Positions 28,501 through 40,500 of a stretch of DNA of 64,000 nt are shown here, one piece after another. The notes under the pieces were generated by a model, which saw nothing but the letters and a program-made list of their open reading frames with translations, ran no database searches and had not been told where the DNA came from. The stretch is from Undaria pinnatifida (taxonomy: Eukaryota; Sar; Phaeophyceae; Laminariales; Alariaceae), in the NCBI GenBank assembly GCA_012845835.1, contig JABAKD010000022.1:871501-935500 (forward strand), written 5' to 3'. Position numbers and translations under genes: made by a program. Each line of letters begins with the position of its first letter. Position 1 is the stretch's first letter.

Positions 28501-31500
28501 TACAAGCAAGGGTCGTTCCTATCGACGGAAAAGAAAAACACGGCGCCTGACATTTTGAAATTCTTAACTGCCATGTGTTCAAAGCAAATACCAGGTACCA
28601 CGTTTTGTTTTCATTGTCAGGAGTCCTGACATCGATTGATATGGAGTTTTTCAAAAACAACTCTTCAAAAGTCAGGATTCCTGAAAAATATCACGATTAG
28701 CGAAAAAAAGTAACACTGTTTTAGTCACGTTTCCTGACCTTTTTCTAGAAATATGTTATACGGCTTAGTTTGGGCAAGCTACTGGTAACCCTTTTGCAAG
28801 CGGTCAAACGGTATACTAACACCCCTACCATAGCTTAAAAAATGGCGTCGTCGGCAGACCATGCTTTTTTGGGTCGTGGGTTCAAGTTGTTTCCACGTAA
28901 TTTCTACTTTTTCGTGGTCCCACCTGCAAGGGCTTGCGGGTAGTCTCCTCCGGCCTTGCCTCCGCCGCCGCCGCCAAACGCCCGGCTTCCGCATCTTCCG
29001 AGGCCACGGCCTTCCACGCGTCGTCGAAAGCCTGCCCCAGCTCGTCCACTTTTTCAAACCTGCCACCCGCCGGGAGAAGTCACACATCTTTACCAGGTAC
29101 AATATAACACGCGTTTGTAGAGTCTTGACGGAGTTTGGAAACCCACCACTCGCGAAGAGATACTACACAAAAAAATAACACACAAAGAGACACGCCAGCT
29201 AGCGCTGGATTGCGAATACGCCAATTGAGATAATAGTGACACACGACGCGTACGAAAAACACGTGGAATTGTGGTGAGCTTAAGCTTTATTTTTCCCATC
29301 CGCCGTGGAGGATAAACAAAAAACAAAAAACAAAAACATACCCCCAGTATTTGATACCTTGTGATGTTTCGGATTTGTCGTGATTGGTTTAGTGCTATCC
29401 GACACATCACCCGCATGAGCTTGCAGCGTCGGTGACTCCACACGCGCGACGATAGGGGTAAGATGTTTTTTGGTCGGAAACATTGTTTGCCTTGAGGGGG
29501 GGGAGCTCCTTTACCGAGACATACCCCAAAACCGCCGGAAAACAGCGTTTGGTTTCCTCGTTTCTTTTTTGCGTCGGCCATGGGATAGTTTCATCGGGTT
29601 TCACTCTCGTTTTTTTCTCAACCTCCGCGTTTTGTTTTTTTGGGGGGGGTGCAGTATAGAGCTCTTTTTACAATATAATATGGGCTGCCTCTGAAAAAGT
29701 CGACCTTATACGTTTATCGTAACATAGTCACTCATGAACATTCTCAGAAAATCAGAATAAAAAATCGCGTGAGACACGAATGTATGCATAGCATTCCAAC
29801 AATGTTGACATACGCCAGGTATATCATTCCACCAAAGTACCTGGTAGGGATCAACGCTACGTTACCATAGGGGTCACTTTTGCGAACTTTTTTTTGCAAA
29901 AGCTTGGGGTCACTCGCGCGAGTGACCTCTCTGCTCCTCCGCGGTGTTAAAGCGTTTGCGCTGTTTTGTGTTTGTGACCTGAACCCGCAAAGGAAGGGCT
30001 AGCTACGCTGCGCCAAAACCAAACATCCTAAAGTCTACTTTTCCAGTGAGGTACAGAGTACTCGAGCGAATCGCTCGAACCCGGTGCAGAAAAAGGGAGG
30101 TGTCCCCTCCACCGCGGAGTGTTTTGCTTGGCGTTGTTTGGGGACACGTGCCACCAATGGCACTGCTGTGCATGTGCTTCGTTTGGTTTCTTGAGGCCTC
30201 TTCGCTTTAGGAGCTCTCTCAAAAAGAAAAAAAATGTTTTCGGAAAAAACAAATATCGTGTTTTATCCGGTGAACAGTCCCATGGCCTAGGTACACAACA
30301 ATGGCACATGTAAACAAGAATGAAAATTCTTCCGACGATTTCGGGTGAAGGAGGGTTAAGAAGGGTTAAGGAGGGTTAAGAAGGGTTAAGGAGGGTTAAG
30401 GAGGGTTAAGGAGGGTTAAGAAGGGTTAAGGAGGGTTGAGGAGGGTTAAGGAGGGTTAAGGAGGGTTAAGGAGGGTTAAGGAGGGTTAAGGGGGGTTAAG
30501 GAGGGTTAAGGAGGGTTGAGGAGGGTTAAGGAGGGTTAAGAAGGGTGAAGGAGGGTTGAGGAGGGTTAAGGAGGGTTAAGGAGGGTTAAGAAGGGTTAAG
30601 AAGGGTTAAGGAGGGTTAAGGAGGGTTAAGGAGGGTTAAGGAGGGTTAAGAAGGGTTAAGGAGGGTTAAGGAGGGTTAAGGAGGGTTAAGGAGGGTTGAG
30701 GAGGGTTAAGGAGGGTTGAGGAGGGTTATGGAGGGTTAAGGAGGGTTAAGAAGGGTTAAGGAGGGTTAAGGAGGGTTAAGGAGGGTTAAGGAGAGTTAAG
30801 GAGGGTTAAGGAGGGTTAAGGAGGGTTAAGGAGGGTTAAGGAGGGTTAAGGAGGGTTAAGGAGGGTTAGGGAGGGTTAAGGAGGGTTAAGAAGGGTTAAG
30901 AAGGGTTAAGGAGGGTTAAGGAGGGTTGAGGAGGGTTAAGGAGGGTTAAGGAGGGTTAAGAAGGGTTAAGGAGGGTTAAGGAGGGTTAAGGAGGGTTAAG
31001 GAGGGTTAAGGAGGGTTAAGGAGGGTTAAGGAGGGTTAAGGAGGGTTAAGGAGGGTTAAGAAGGGTTTAGGAGGGTTAAGAAGGGTTAAGGAGGGTTAAG
31101 GAGGGTTAAGGAGGGTTAAGAAGGGTTAAGGAGGGTTAAGGAGGGTTAAGGAGGGTTAAGGAGGGTTAAGAAGGGTTAAGGAGGGTTAAGGAGGGTTAAG
31201 GAGGGTTGAGGAGGGTTAAGGAGGGTTAAGGAGGGTTGAGGAGGGTTAAGGAGGGTTAAGAAGGGTTAAGGAGGGTTAAGGAGGGTTAAGGAGGGTTAAG
31301 GAGGGTTAAGGAGGGTTATGGAGGGTTAAGGAGGGTTAAGAAGGGTTAAGGAGGGTTAAGGAGGGTTAAGGAGGGTTAAGGAGAGTTAAGGAGGGTTAAG
31401 GAGGGTTAAGGAGGGTTAAGGAGGGTTAAGGAGGGTTAAGGAGGGTTAAGGAGGGTTAGGGAGGGTTAAGGAGGGTTAAGAAGGGTTAAGAAGGGTTAAG

Positions 31501-34500
31501 GAGGGTTAAGAAGGGTTAAGGAGGGTTGAGGAGGGTTAAGGAGGGTTAAGGAGGGTTAAGAAGGGTTAAGGAGGGTTAAGGAGGGTTAAGGAGGGTTAAG
31601 GAGGGTTAAGGAGGGTTAAGGAGGGTTAAGGAGGGTTGAGGACGGTTAAGGAGGGTTAAGGAGGGTTAAGAAGGGTTTAGGAGGGTTAAGAAGGGTTTAG
31701 GAGGGTTAAGGAGGGTTAAGGAGGGTTAAGAAGGGTTAAGAAGGGTTAAGAAGGGTTAAGGAGGGTTAAGAAGGGTTAAGGAGGGTTGAGGAGGGTTAAG
31801 GAGGGTTAAGGAGGGTTAAGAAGGGTTAAGGAGGGTTAAGGAGGGTTAAGGGGGGTTAAGGAGGGTTAAGGAGGGTTAAGGAGGGTTAAGGAGGGTTGAG
31901 GACGGTTAAGGAGGGTTAAGGAGGGTTAAGAAGGGTTTAGGAGGGTTAAGAAGGGTTTAGGAGGGTTAAGGAGGGTTAAGGAGGGTTAAGGAGAGTTAAG
32001 GAGAGTTAAGGAGGGTTAAGGAGGGTTAAGGAGGGTTAAGGAGGGTTAAGGAGGGTTAAGGAGGGTTAGGGAGAGCCGCGTCGTTCAGAAGACGTTTCAG
32101 TCAAAAAAAAAAATGATATACCTCTATCGTAGCGAACGTTCTAACGATAACGCCGACGAGATTAGGCCTCTGCTGAGGAACTCCGACAGCCTGAAACGTC
32201 TACTGTAGCTAAAACGCACTATTGATATCCCGATCGTCAAACGCGTCTGCCCAAACTCTAACCCAGGCTGAGGCAGTATATATACAACCCGAGCGTGGCG
32301 TAGCCGCACGTTTTCGGATTCCCAGACAACGCAAAAGCGTGCGGACCATATCATAACATCGTCCTATTGTTGGTATTGTAAAGGCGTGCGGACCATATCA
32401 AAACATCGTCCGATTGTTGGTGTTGTCCCTCGTACTGCACCTAGGTATCGAATAGTATATTTTGAGGTTGTAAAAAACACGGCAAAAAAGTGTACTGCTT
32501 GAGAGCGCCATACCTGGTCATGGTGAAAACCAGATTTTTGAAGTCGTCCATCGATACGGGGTCGTTGCAGTCGATGTCGAAGCTGCCGGGGCTTGAGAAC
32601 AGCGCCAACCCCCATTTCAGGTTCGTTTCCACCGCGGCCTGCGGCAGTCATATCGTGAGCATTCGCAATATCATTACAATAAATATTTGTCACACTTAAT
32701 GAGTGTGGAATTACTGGTTAACTTAAATGCCTTTTGCTCTACACCCACATCTCACTACTCTACTATAATCTCCTACGCTCTTGAACATAGCATTGCCCCA
32801 AACCCTCCCCATCAATTACAGGCTGTCACCTCAACTCGATCCAGGGCGGGCGGGAGATAAATCTCCCTTGAAGTTTCTGCTAGCCCCGTCAGTTGCACGT
32901 AATGCTCACAGCAGCAGCAGCAGCAGTTTCTGCCAGTCGGTTACCAATCAGTTTCCTGTACTCTGCCGAATGCATCGCTTCCCTAGCACCCGTCGTGTAG
33001 CCGTTACTCTTCTTGACCTTTTAGGGAGTCCATTTCCAGCGATCAACAAATAAGTAAACGCCTTCTTACCATGGTGCAAGCATTCAACACGCGGCAGTGC
33101 AAGCTGCGCGCATGTCCTACGGGTACTTGCAGGGGTGTTCGACAGTAAAGTCGTCGTCAGCTAGTCTTGCAGCCCGGGTCGCTTCGTTTCAAGGTTGCTG
33201 CAATCAACCGTCAGTTACATTCGTCAATGTTCTGCCTCTGAAGCTCCAAACGAGATATTTCAGCTTCAACCTCGCACGTGCTTGCTCTATATCTTTACCT
33301 AGATGTCCGCGAACTAGCACGCCTTCCGTATATTAAGGTTCAATACCGTTCCACAAACTCCAGATTCCCTACGTCCAGTTTTCCAACAGTGTGTCATCAT
33401 GAATATGCCACTCTAAAATAAGTCGCAAAACAAGAGTATCCGTCATTTGACAAATAACAGAGTGTAGCCATCTTAACAAAGCCCTAAGCAGTGACCCACC
33501 CTTCGAAACCATTATCCATAAGCAAGAGCGTGCGTGAAAACGTGCGAGAGTCCGCCTCACAAGTGCCGCATCGCAGGATACAGCTCCCCTTTCATGCGAC
33601 TCGCCGAACAACCTCACGGCGCCTCGTACTTGGTGCACGCGATGTTTGTCTGGTTGGTAAAGATCCGGTGTGCTCCGTCCAAGCGTTGTAAGGATACGAG
33701 GGTCTATGGTCGTACACTACGGCAAAGCATCAAATGAGTCCACCCCCCCCCTCCCCCTATGCCTTAGCCTTAGCACTGCTACGTAGGAGGGGGCGATGCC
33801 ACCAGATGCGTGCTACGATAAGAGGTATACCTCTTTTTGGCGAAGACATGTATTACCGACGGGGGTCGTCAACCAAGGAAACTACCTTGTACGGACCCAA
33901 TAGTGGTTGGAAGGCGGAACACTTTTGGCAGCATTTGAGCAAAAAACAATCAACAAATTTCGACAATTTGCTTTTACAATATTTTACCATTTTTTGTTCC
34001 CCCCCCGTGCCTAGGCCATGGGAATCTTCGTCGGGTTGCATTGTCATTTATGTTACAAAGCCAGCTTTGAGGTGGGGTACGGAGGCCCTCAAGTCAGGAA
34101 CCTTAGAAAGTGAAGGCGCAAACCTACCGTGACAGGCATCACCTGCGCGTTGACGACCACCCTGAGCATGTAGAGCATACACCTCCAGTCTATGCCGCCG
34201 GCTCGATCCCCGTCAAACGCGCTGTATACCTGCACAGAGGAAGCACAGGCGCTCGAAATTGGTGCTCCCCCTGCTAAATTGGTGCCCCGTCTCGAAAGGG
34301 ATGCGTGGTCAACGGTCAAGTAACCAAGGCAAGCAAGAAATGAGTACGCCCCCTCCCCTGTCTCGTTAGGTTACACATTGGGCAGATCAGACCAATACCC
34401 CCCATGATCTACTCCGATCTGGACCGTATTCTGTCCGATGCATGAATCCATTGAGTCTGATATTGGACAGTTCTTCGGTCGAGGCGCCGCTTCAGCCGGA

Positions 34501-37500
34501 AACATTTGGGCAAAAAAAAACAGGGCTATTCACGGGTCGGATCACTTCCCGGTATAGCATACAACACCAAACCAGTCGGATCGGGTCTGGGTGACCCGAC
34601 CCCGACCCGTGAGACTTCAAGACGTCCTGACCCGACCAGATCCAACCCGTGACATTTCCAGAAAACCCCGGCCCAACTTGGCCCGACCCGCGAGGTGTTG
34701 AGCACCTCGTGATCCGACCCGCGGACTGGGTCATGACCCGTGAAAATCCATGAGAAAAAAGTTACGCTTACCACCGCAGGCATGATATACAAGGACCACT
34801 AATACTACTAATACTACGGTATGTGTGCGCCATATTGTTTTCCGAGGCTCGTAAAACCATGAGGAAATCTATAACCCTCTAGAGCAAAAACGTGACTGAT
34901 TTTGATAAAAAATGAAAGTTCCACTCGACGCACAGTCCCTCCAATGGCCTAGTATACAAAAAAAATCCTGCAATACGAGAAATGTCGTTCCGACGGTTTC
35001 ATTACTGTTACTACGGTTATTAACTTTTTTTTTTATTAACATTACTGTTTCTACTATACTGTTCGTCTATACATGTTACTAATGTTACTGATGTTATGAA
35101 TGCTATGAATGTTATGAATGTTGTTATATGCTATTACGACGCCCATTGTGGGACTGTGGTCCCTTCGCAGGTTTCTCCTCCTTGAGGAGATGGATGTTGC
35201 GGAGACACACCGAGGTGGGCTGTTTGCGTAACCGCACTCTCGAGGGTCAACGATGAGGAAATACCTCAGAGTGTCTCTCGAGGAGCCAGGATGGTCTTGA
35301 AGGATTACAGTGATAACGAGGCGATAAGATCTAGGGGATGGGGCCTGGTATCTACATTAATATTAGTTATTACTGTTATTGATGTTACTAATAGGTTGCG
35401 GAGCCTCGTCATCCAAAAACAAAACAACCAAAAATGGCTGCCTCTATCGAAGCACGCGTCCATACACAATAATAAACACTGCCACTCAGTCACCACGAAC
35501 GGAAATGTACGAACCGTTTGGACCTGACATGCGCGACCCCAAAATATGGTCGTTCAGACAGTGGCACATCGCGGCAAGATATAACCAGCACCAAGTCATC
35601 CCACCGTAGGAATCGCACTTTTGGGGCCCAACGTTTCTGGCGTTCTGATTGGTTGAGCCCCTCAAGTGACGAACTACTACCGGTTAGTTTGACACGCTTC
35701 CCAGCAGTAGGTGTTTCGGGACTGACGCTTGGATCTGTTGGTCCGATTGCGCGAACGGATGCCTTCGAAGTCGTGTTTCGGGTGAGGTATTGAGCTGCCT
35801 CGCGTTAGTCCCCTACCGTTGGATGAATGCGGCCACGGGCGGATCCGAGGCAGTACCGCTAACGTATAACGGAGGTTTACCTCGCCTAGGGTTTGCAGGG
35901 CCGGTCGGTCGACGTGACCCGCCAGCGGTGCGATTTGGAAGCCATAAACCCTTCGCATGGCCGTAAGGAAAGAAGAACGAGACACGTGTTTGCCAGGCTC
36001 CGCCCTGAACATGACTTCGTAGAGTGCTCTGCGAGGAAAATGCGAAGATAACACGCATACACACATTCGGCGACGGGAAAGGGTCGGCTTGTGCATGTGG
36101 CAAGCAAGGCGATACCCCTGGGCTGGGCAGTCGATCGATCATTTTCTTCCGGTTTTTCAGCCGGGAACGCACCAGTCGCATCCTAAACCCGTTGTTCGCG
36201 TGCCGTGAGTCTCACACCGGCACTCCAGCGTGTTTTCTGCCGCATGCTACGGTAGCGAGAGCTGCACCATTTTGTTTTCGGAGGCCCTTCACGTGATGAG
36301 GAGCTCTGTGCCCCGCTGAGGCAAACACTTATTTTGATAACAATGAGAGTGCAACACGATGATGTACAGTCCCACGGTGTAGGTATGGAACAAACAGTGC
36401 TGCCTGCGCTAAACCCCATTAAATTGCGGGTAGCGAGGCTTGGCTGGTACATATCGGGTTGCGTTTGGGACCCTTGGCTGTGCACACAACGTTGGTCGCT
36501 CGGGAGTAGGCGCGGTGTGGGAAAGGGTTCGGGTGCGTTGATTGTGATGGAACCAATGGTGAATCAGCTCGATTTTCGCTTTTTTTTTTTTTGGTCAGGG
36601 GACCGGTGGTGACTGAGCTCCCGGGGGATTAATCAAGCGCAACTACCGGTATTCCAGCGATATCCGATGCGGCAGTTCCTCAGTTGATGCGTTCCGTGAG
36701 CGAGACACTCTTTGAGCCGTTTGGAGGCGTGTGCTACGATAGAGGCAGCACGCTTCGGACCAAAACGTTCTGTTAATGACGGGATTCCTGTACCCCCAAA
36801 TCGTCGCAATGTCATTCTCGTTTAGCAACATTCCACGCCTCGGACAGATCACGATATACATCATACAGATCATATAGATAATATAGATAATATAGGTCAT
36901 ATAGATCATATACATCATATACATCATATACAGTATAATATAGGTTGTATAGAAAATAAAGATCATATAGATAATAAAGATCATCCAGATCATATATCTG
37001 TCGTCATGAGATGTTGTGCAGGATCTTTATACGCGGAGTACAGGTCCAAGCGCGGAGGAATGTGCTAGATCATGTGTGCTAGATCATGCATATCGCACGG
37101 CTTCCACCCGGAAACATGAGCTAGACTATACAGGTCTTCCTGAAACGTCTAGATCATCAAGTGGGGATAGATAATCGGGGATCTGTTCGACGTTGTGAAA
37201 TATCCATATTTTTTACATCCTAGGCCACGGGCTTTTTCGTCACAAAAGCACTTTTCAGTTTAGTCTATTAACAAGTCAGTTTTTGGGTGAGGTATGGAGT
37301 ATTTTGTCAAGTCCTTACCCTTAGGAGGCAAAAACAATGTTTGGCGCACCTTCACCGTAGTACGTGTCTTTGCCCAAAAAACGCTACGTCGATCCTGGCA
37401 CGCGTAGTCGCGCGTTTTTTTTCCTTTCACCTGAAGGGTTCGTCGAGAGGTGGACGACTCTCCTCGGTGCTGTTAAAGGACCCACAAGACGACCGTTCTT

Positions 37501-40500
37501 TAAGGGTGATCTCGGTTCGGTTGGCAATCATTCTTGGTAAGGATGCATGAGAAGTAACATAGAACCTTTTCTCACTGGGGCGTAAACATCTGTCATGCCA
37601 AGTCTTATGCAGATAAGTCTGATGCATCAAATACCTTTACACACAAAGAAGAGTGATTTAGGCCGATAGAACCTACCCTGCATTCTCTAGAACCCGCATG
37701 GCGAGGGAGATAACATGGAGCTGACGTTATTTGCTTGTTTTTTTAGACGAATGCTAGGTCAAAGGGCAGTGTCCGATAATTCTGAGAGTCATCACCTGAG
37801 GAGCTCTACACCCCACCCAGCAGACGATGAGATAAGATAACCTGTGACTATTCCACACGTCGAACAGATGATCTATCTATCCCCACTTGATGATCTAGAT
37901 ATTTCAGGGAAGATCTGTACGGCCTAGCTCACGTTCCCAGGTGAGAGTCGTACAATCCGCTCAAAGAGCTCGCAAAATGTTTTGCGTGGTTGGATCTGTA
38001 CTCTCTGTGCATAGATCCTGCACAAATCTTAGGACGGAAGATACAGGATCTATACGATCTATGCGATATATATTATCTTTACGATCTATACGATCTATAT
38101 GATCTATATGATCTATATGATCTATATGATATATATGATCTATATGATCTATACGATCTATACGATCTATGGGATCGATATGATCTACATGATCTATATG
38201 ATCTATGTGATCTATATGTGGAACATTCGGCCCAGACTACGGTAGGGGGGTCACTTTTGGGACCTTTTTTCGCAGTGTCTCTACTTGTTCCTTTCCGCCC
38301 TTAAGCCTTTCGTGCTGTTTTATGGGCGACATGAGTCCGCAAGGGAATGGTAAGCTACGACGCGCAGAAAAAAAACGCGTAACGCGTATTGTCCGTGAGG
38401 TAGAGAGTCACTCGTGGTAGTGGTAGTAGCAGTAGAATTAGTGGTAGTAGTAGTGGCTCGATCAAAACCAGCAGTGAAAGGGGGGGTATATCATAGCACC
38501 GTCGTAACATCCCCCCTATCCCGGCCTTGGTCATTCCCATGCCATGCCAGACCTAGGTAGTTGGCCAATAGCTTGTACCTGGTACATCAGAAATAAGGAC
38601 ATCCCAACGAACTTTGGCTAGTTTTTTCATGTCGAGGAGCCGCGTCAGGCAGCCGAAACGTTTTGGAAATAAAGCGCCATCACATCCGTATCATAACGAG
38701 CGTATTTGTCTTAAAAAACACACACACCTGTCTCCTCCAGCGAGTCTGACAAGACCCCCCCCATGCGCCGCGTCTCGTGCTCTATCTATCAGCTTTTGGA
38801 GCGCGAAGATGGCTTTCCACCTTGCCTCGTACATGTTCTGCCCCTCCTCCTCTCGTCGTGCCCTGTACGCCTCGAATGCACCCTGGCGTTCCAAAAGAAG
38901 GCCGTGATCGGTAAACAATACGCGATAACACTGTTAACCCTTAAGACCTGCACCCACATTTTCGGTGTGAAAACTACTTGGAATATTGCACACATCGGGC
39001 AGATCAAATCTTCATAGATGATCTATATGATCTGCGTCTTTCAGGGCAGATAAACCCCTTGTTTACTTGATATGCGTCGCCTGCAGATTATGTCGCCGAG
39101 TGAACGGTAGAGAGACACATGCTACGGTAGAGGTGCTTCCTTTTTTTGTTTTCTGAGGCTCCTGACTTGCAGGCGTCACTCAAAACCGGACCCAACAAAA
39201 CTGATTATAGAAAATTGAAAGTAGTGAAAAACGATTGACAATCCCATGGCCTGGGTCCGAAAAAATAAAGAATATCGAAACCATATGGCTAAACAAGAAT
39301 GACATTTCGGCGATTCCGGATGAAAAAACCCCGGCATCCAGAAAGTGTCTCAGCCGAAAAGTGCTACCTACACAAATCGTAGCCCTCGTTCGGGTTCTTG
39401 GCACAAAATCCAGCACTTTGTTTCCTGGGATGGGTCTGCACTGAACAAAATCCTGCGCAACATATCATAACGGGAGACACAGGATTTACTGTAGATGATC
39501 TAGTTGATCTAGATGATCTAGGCCGTGATCTGTTTGGTGTGTGGAATAGTGCCAAACCGAGCTTTTGGAGCGCGAATATGACCTTCCACCTTTTGCCTGA
39601 TACTTGTTCTCTCTTTTCTCTTCTCGTTGAGTCCCTGAACACATTGAATGCACACCCTGACTTTCAAAACAGACAGTCACAACATCGGAACATATTTTAC
39701 GGTGGGCGACACTATACACTGCACCGGCGTCCTAGAATTGCGCCCGCGTTTTTGGGGGAAACCACACAAAACAAAACAACGCGGAATCAGTGTGGGGGGT
39801 AATTCTTGCAGTGGCAAACTGGTTAACGATTCCGGTATCAACCGTAACCGTAACCCTACATGTATATGTACGGCGTTCTAGGATAGGATAGGGTACACCT
39901 CACTTTCTTCTGGAGGCTCCTAACTAGAAGCTCAATCCATTATCGACTAGCATATTGCTATAGTCAGCTTACCTGTTTTGGGACTTCACAGGAACTAAAC
40001 TGACCAAGTAAATCAACCATTACAGCACCGGCCACCACAAGCACGGCGGGCTGCAGGCTTAGGGGGTGTTTAGCTTACCTTCCGATGAACTGTACGAGTG
40101 AAGTAGTAGCAATAGTAGCAATCCAATCAATCTAAGGCAATTGCACCACACGCGCGTTGAATGGTACTGCTCATCCTGCTGCGCGCGCAGTTACTAGACG
40201 GGAGGTAAGGCAGGATAGCTCGATCGCTTTAATCGTGTTTTTGGGCCCCCAAATGCTTAGGTTCAATCTGAAGAACCACACCCCACGCGCTAGGCGTGCG
40301 CCAAAACATATCCTGGAAACCCAAACGGGATCCAAAATGTATTGGATGTTGAAATCGCCAGTTGAGCACCCCCTTACTCTGAAAAACATTTGGGCCAAAA
40401 GCGCCACCTCTTCCATACCATGCGGCATGTATCAAAATAAAACACACGATAAGAGATGCCATCCAAAAACGGCGGTCACTATCGGTAAACGATACCATGC

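Larger units (their letters stand above)
24164..28923. other. Intron 7 of the large gene (4.8 kb)
   Basis: No exon found. It contains inverted family E copies (24295-24625), family C repeats (24890-25130, 25540-25800, with GAGGAACTCAA and ATGACTTCGAAG phrases), three family D copies, a TTTG tract and the family B tandem block at 27955-28410. Confidence 0.55.
29060..32513. other. Intron 6 of the large gene
   Basis: Holds a family D copy at 29440-29690 and a second, much enlarged family D-like element from about 29855 to 32130 that encloses the 1.72-kb array. No exon seen. Confidence 0.6.

Noticed and set aside
30351-32070. Array considered as a chromosome end
   Set aside because: Exons of one gene lie on both sides (exons 6 and 7), so it is interstitial, and the unit is a 10-mer.
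32490-32699. Plus-strand ORF over exon 6
   Set aside because: Antisense shadow of exon 6, which has both splice sites and an EF-hand-like loop.
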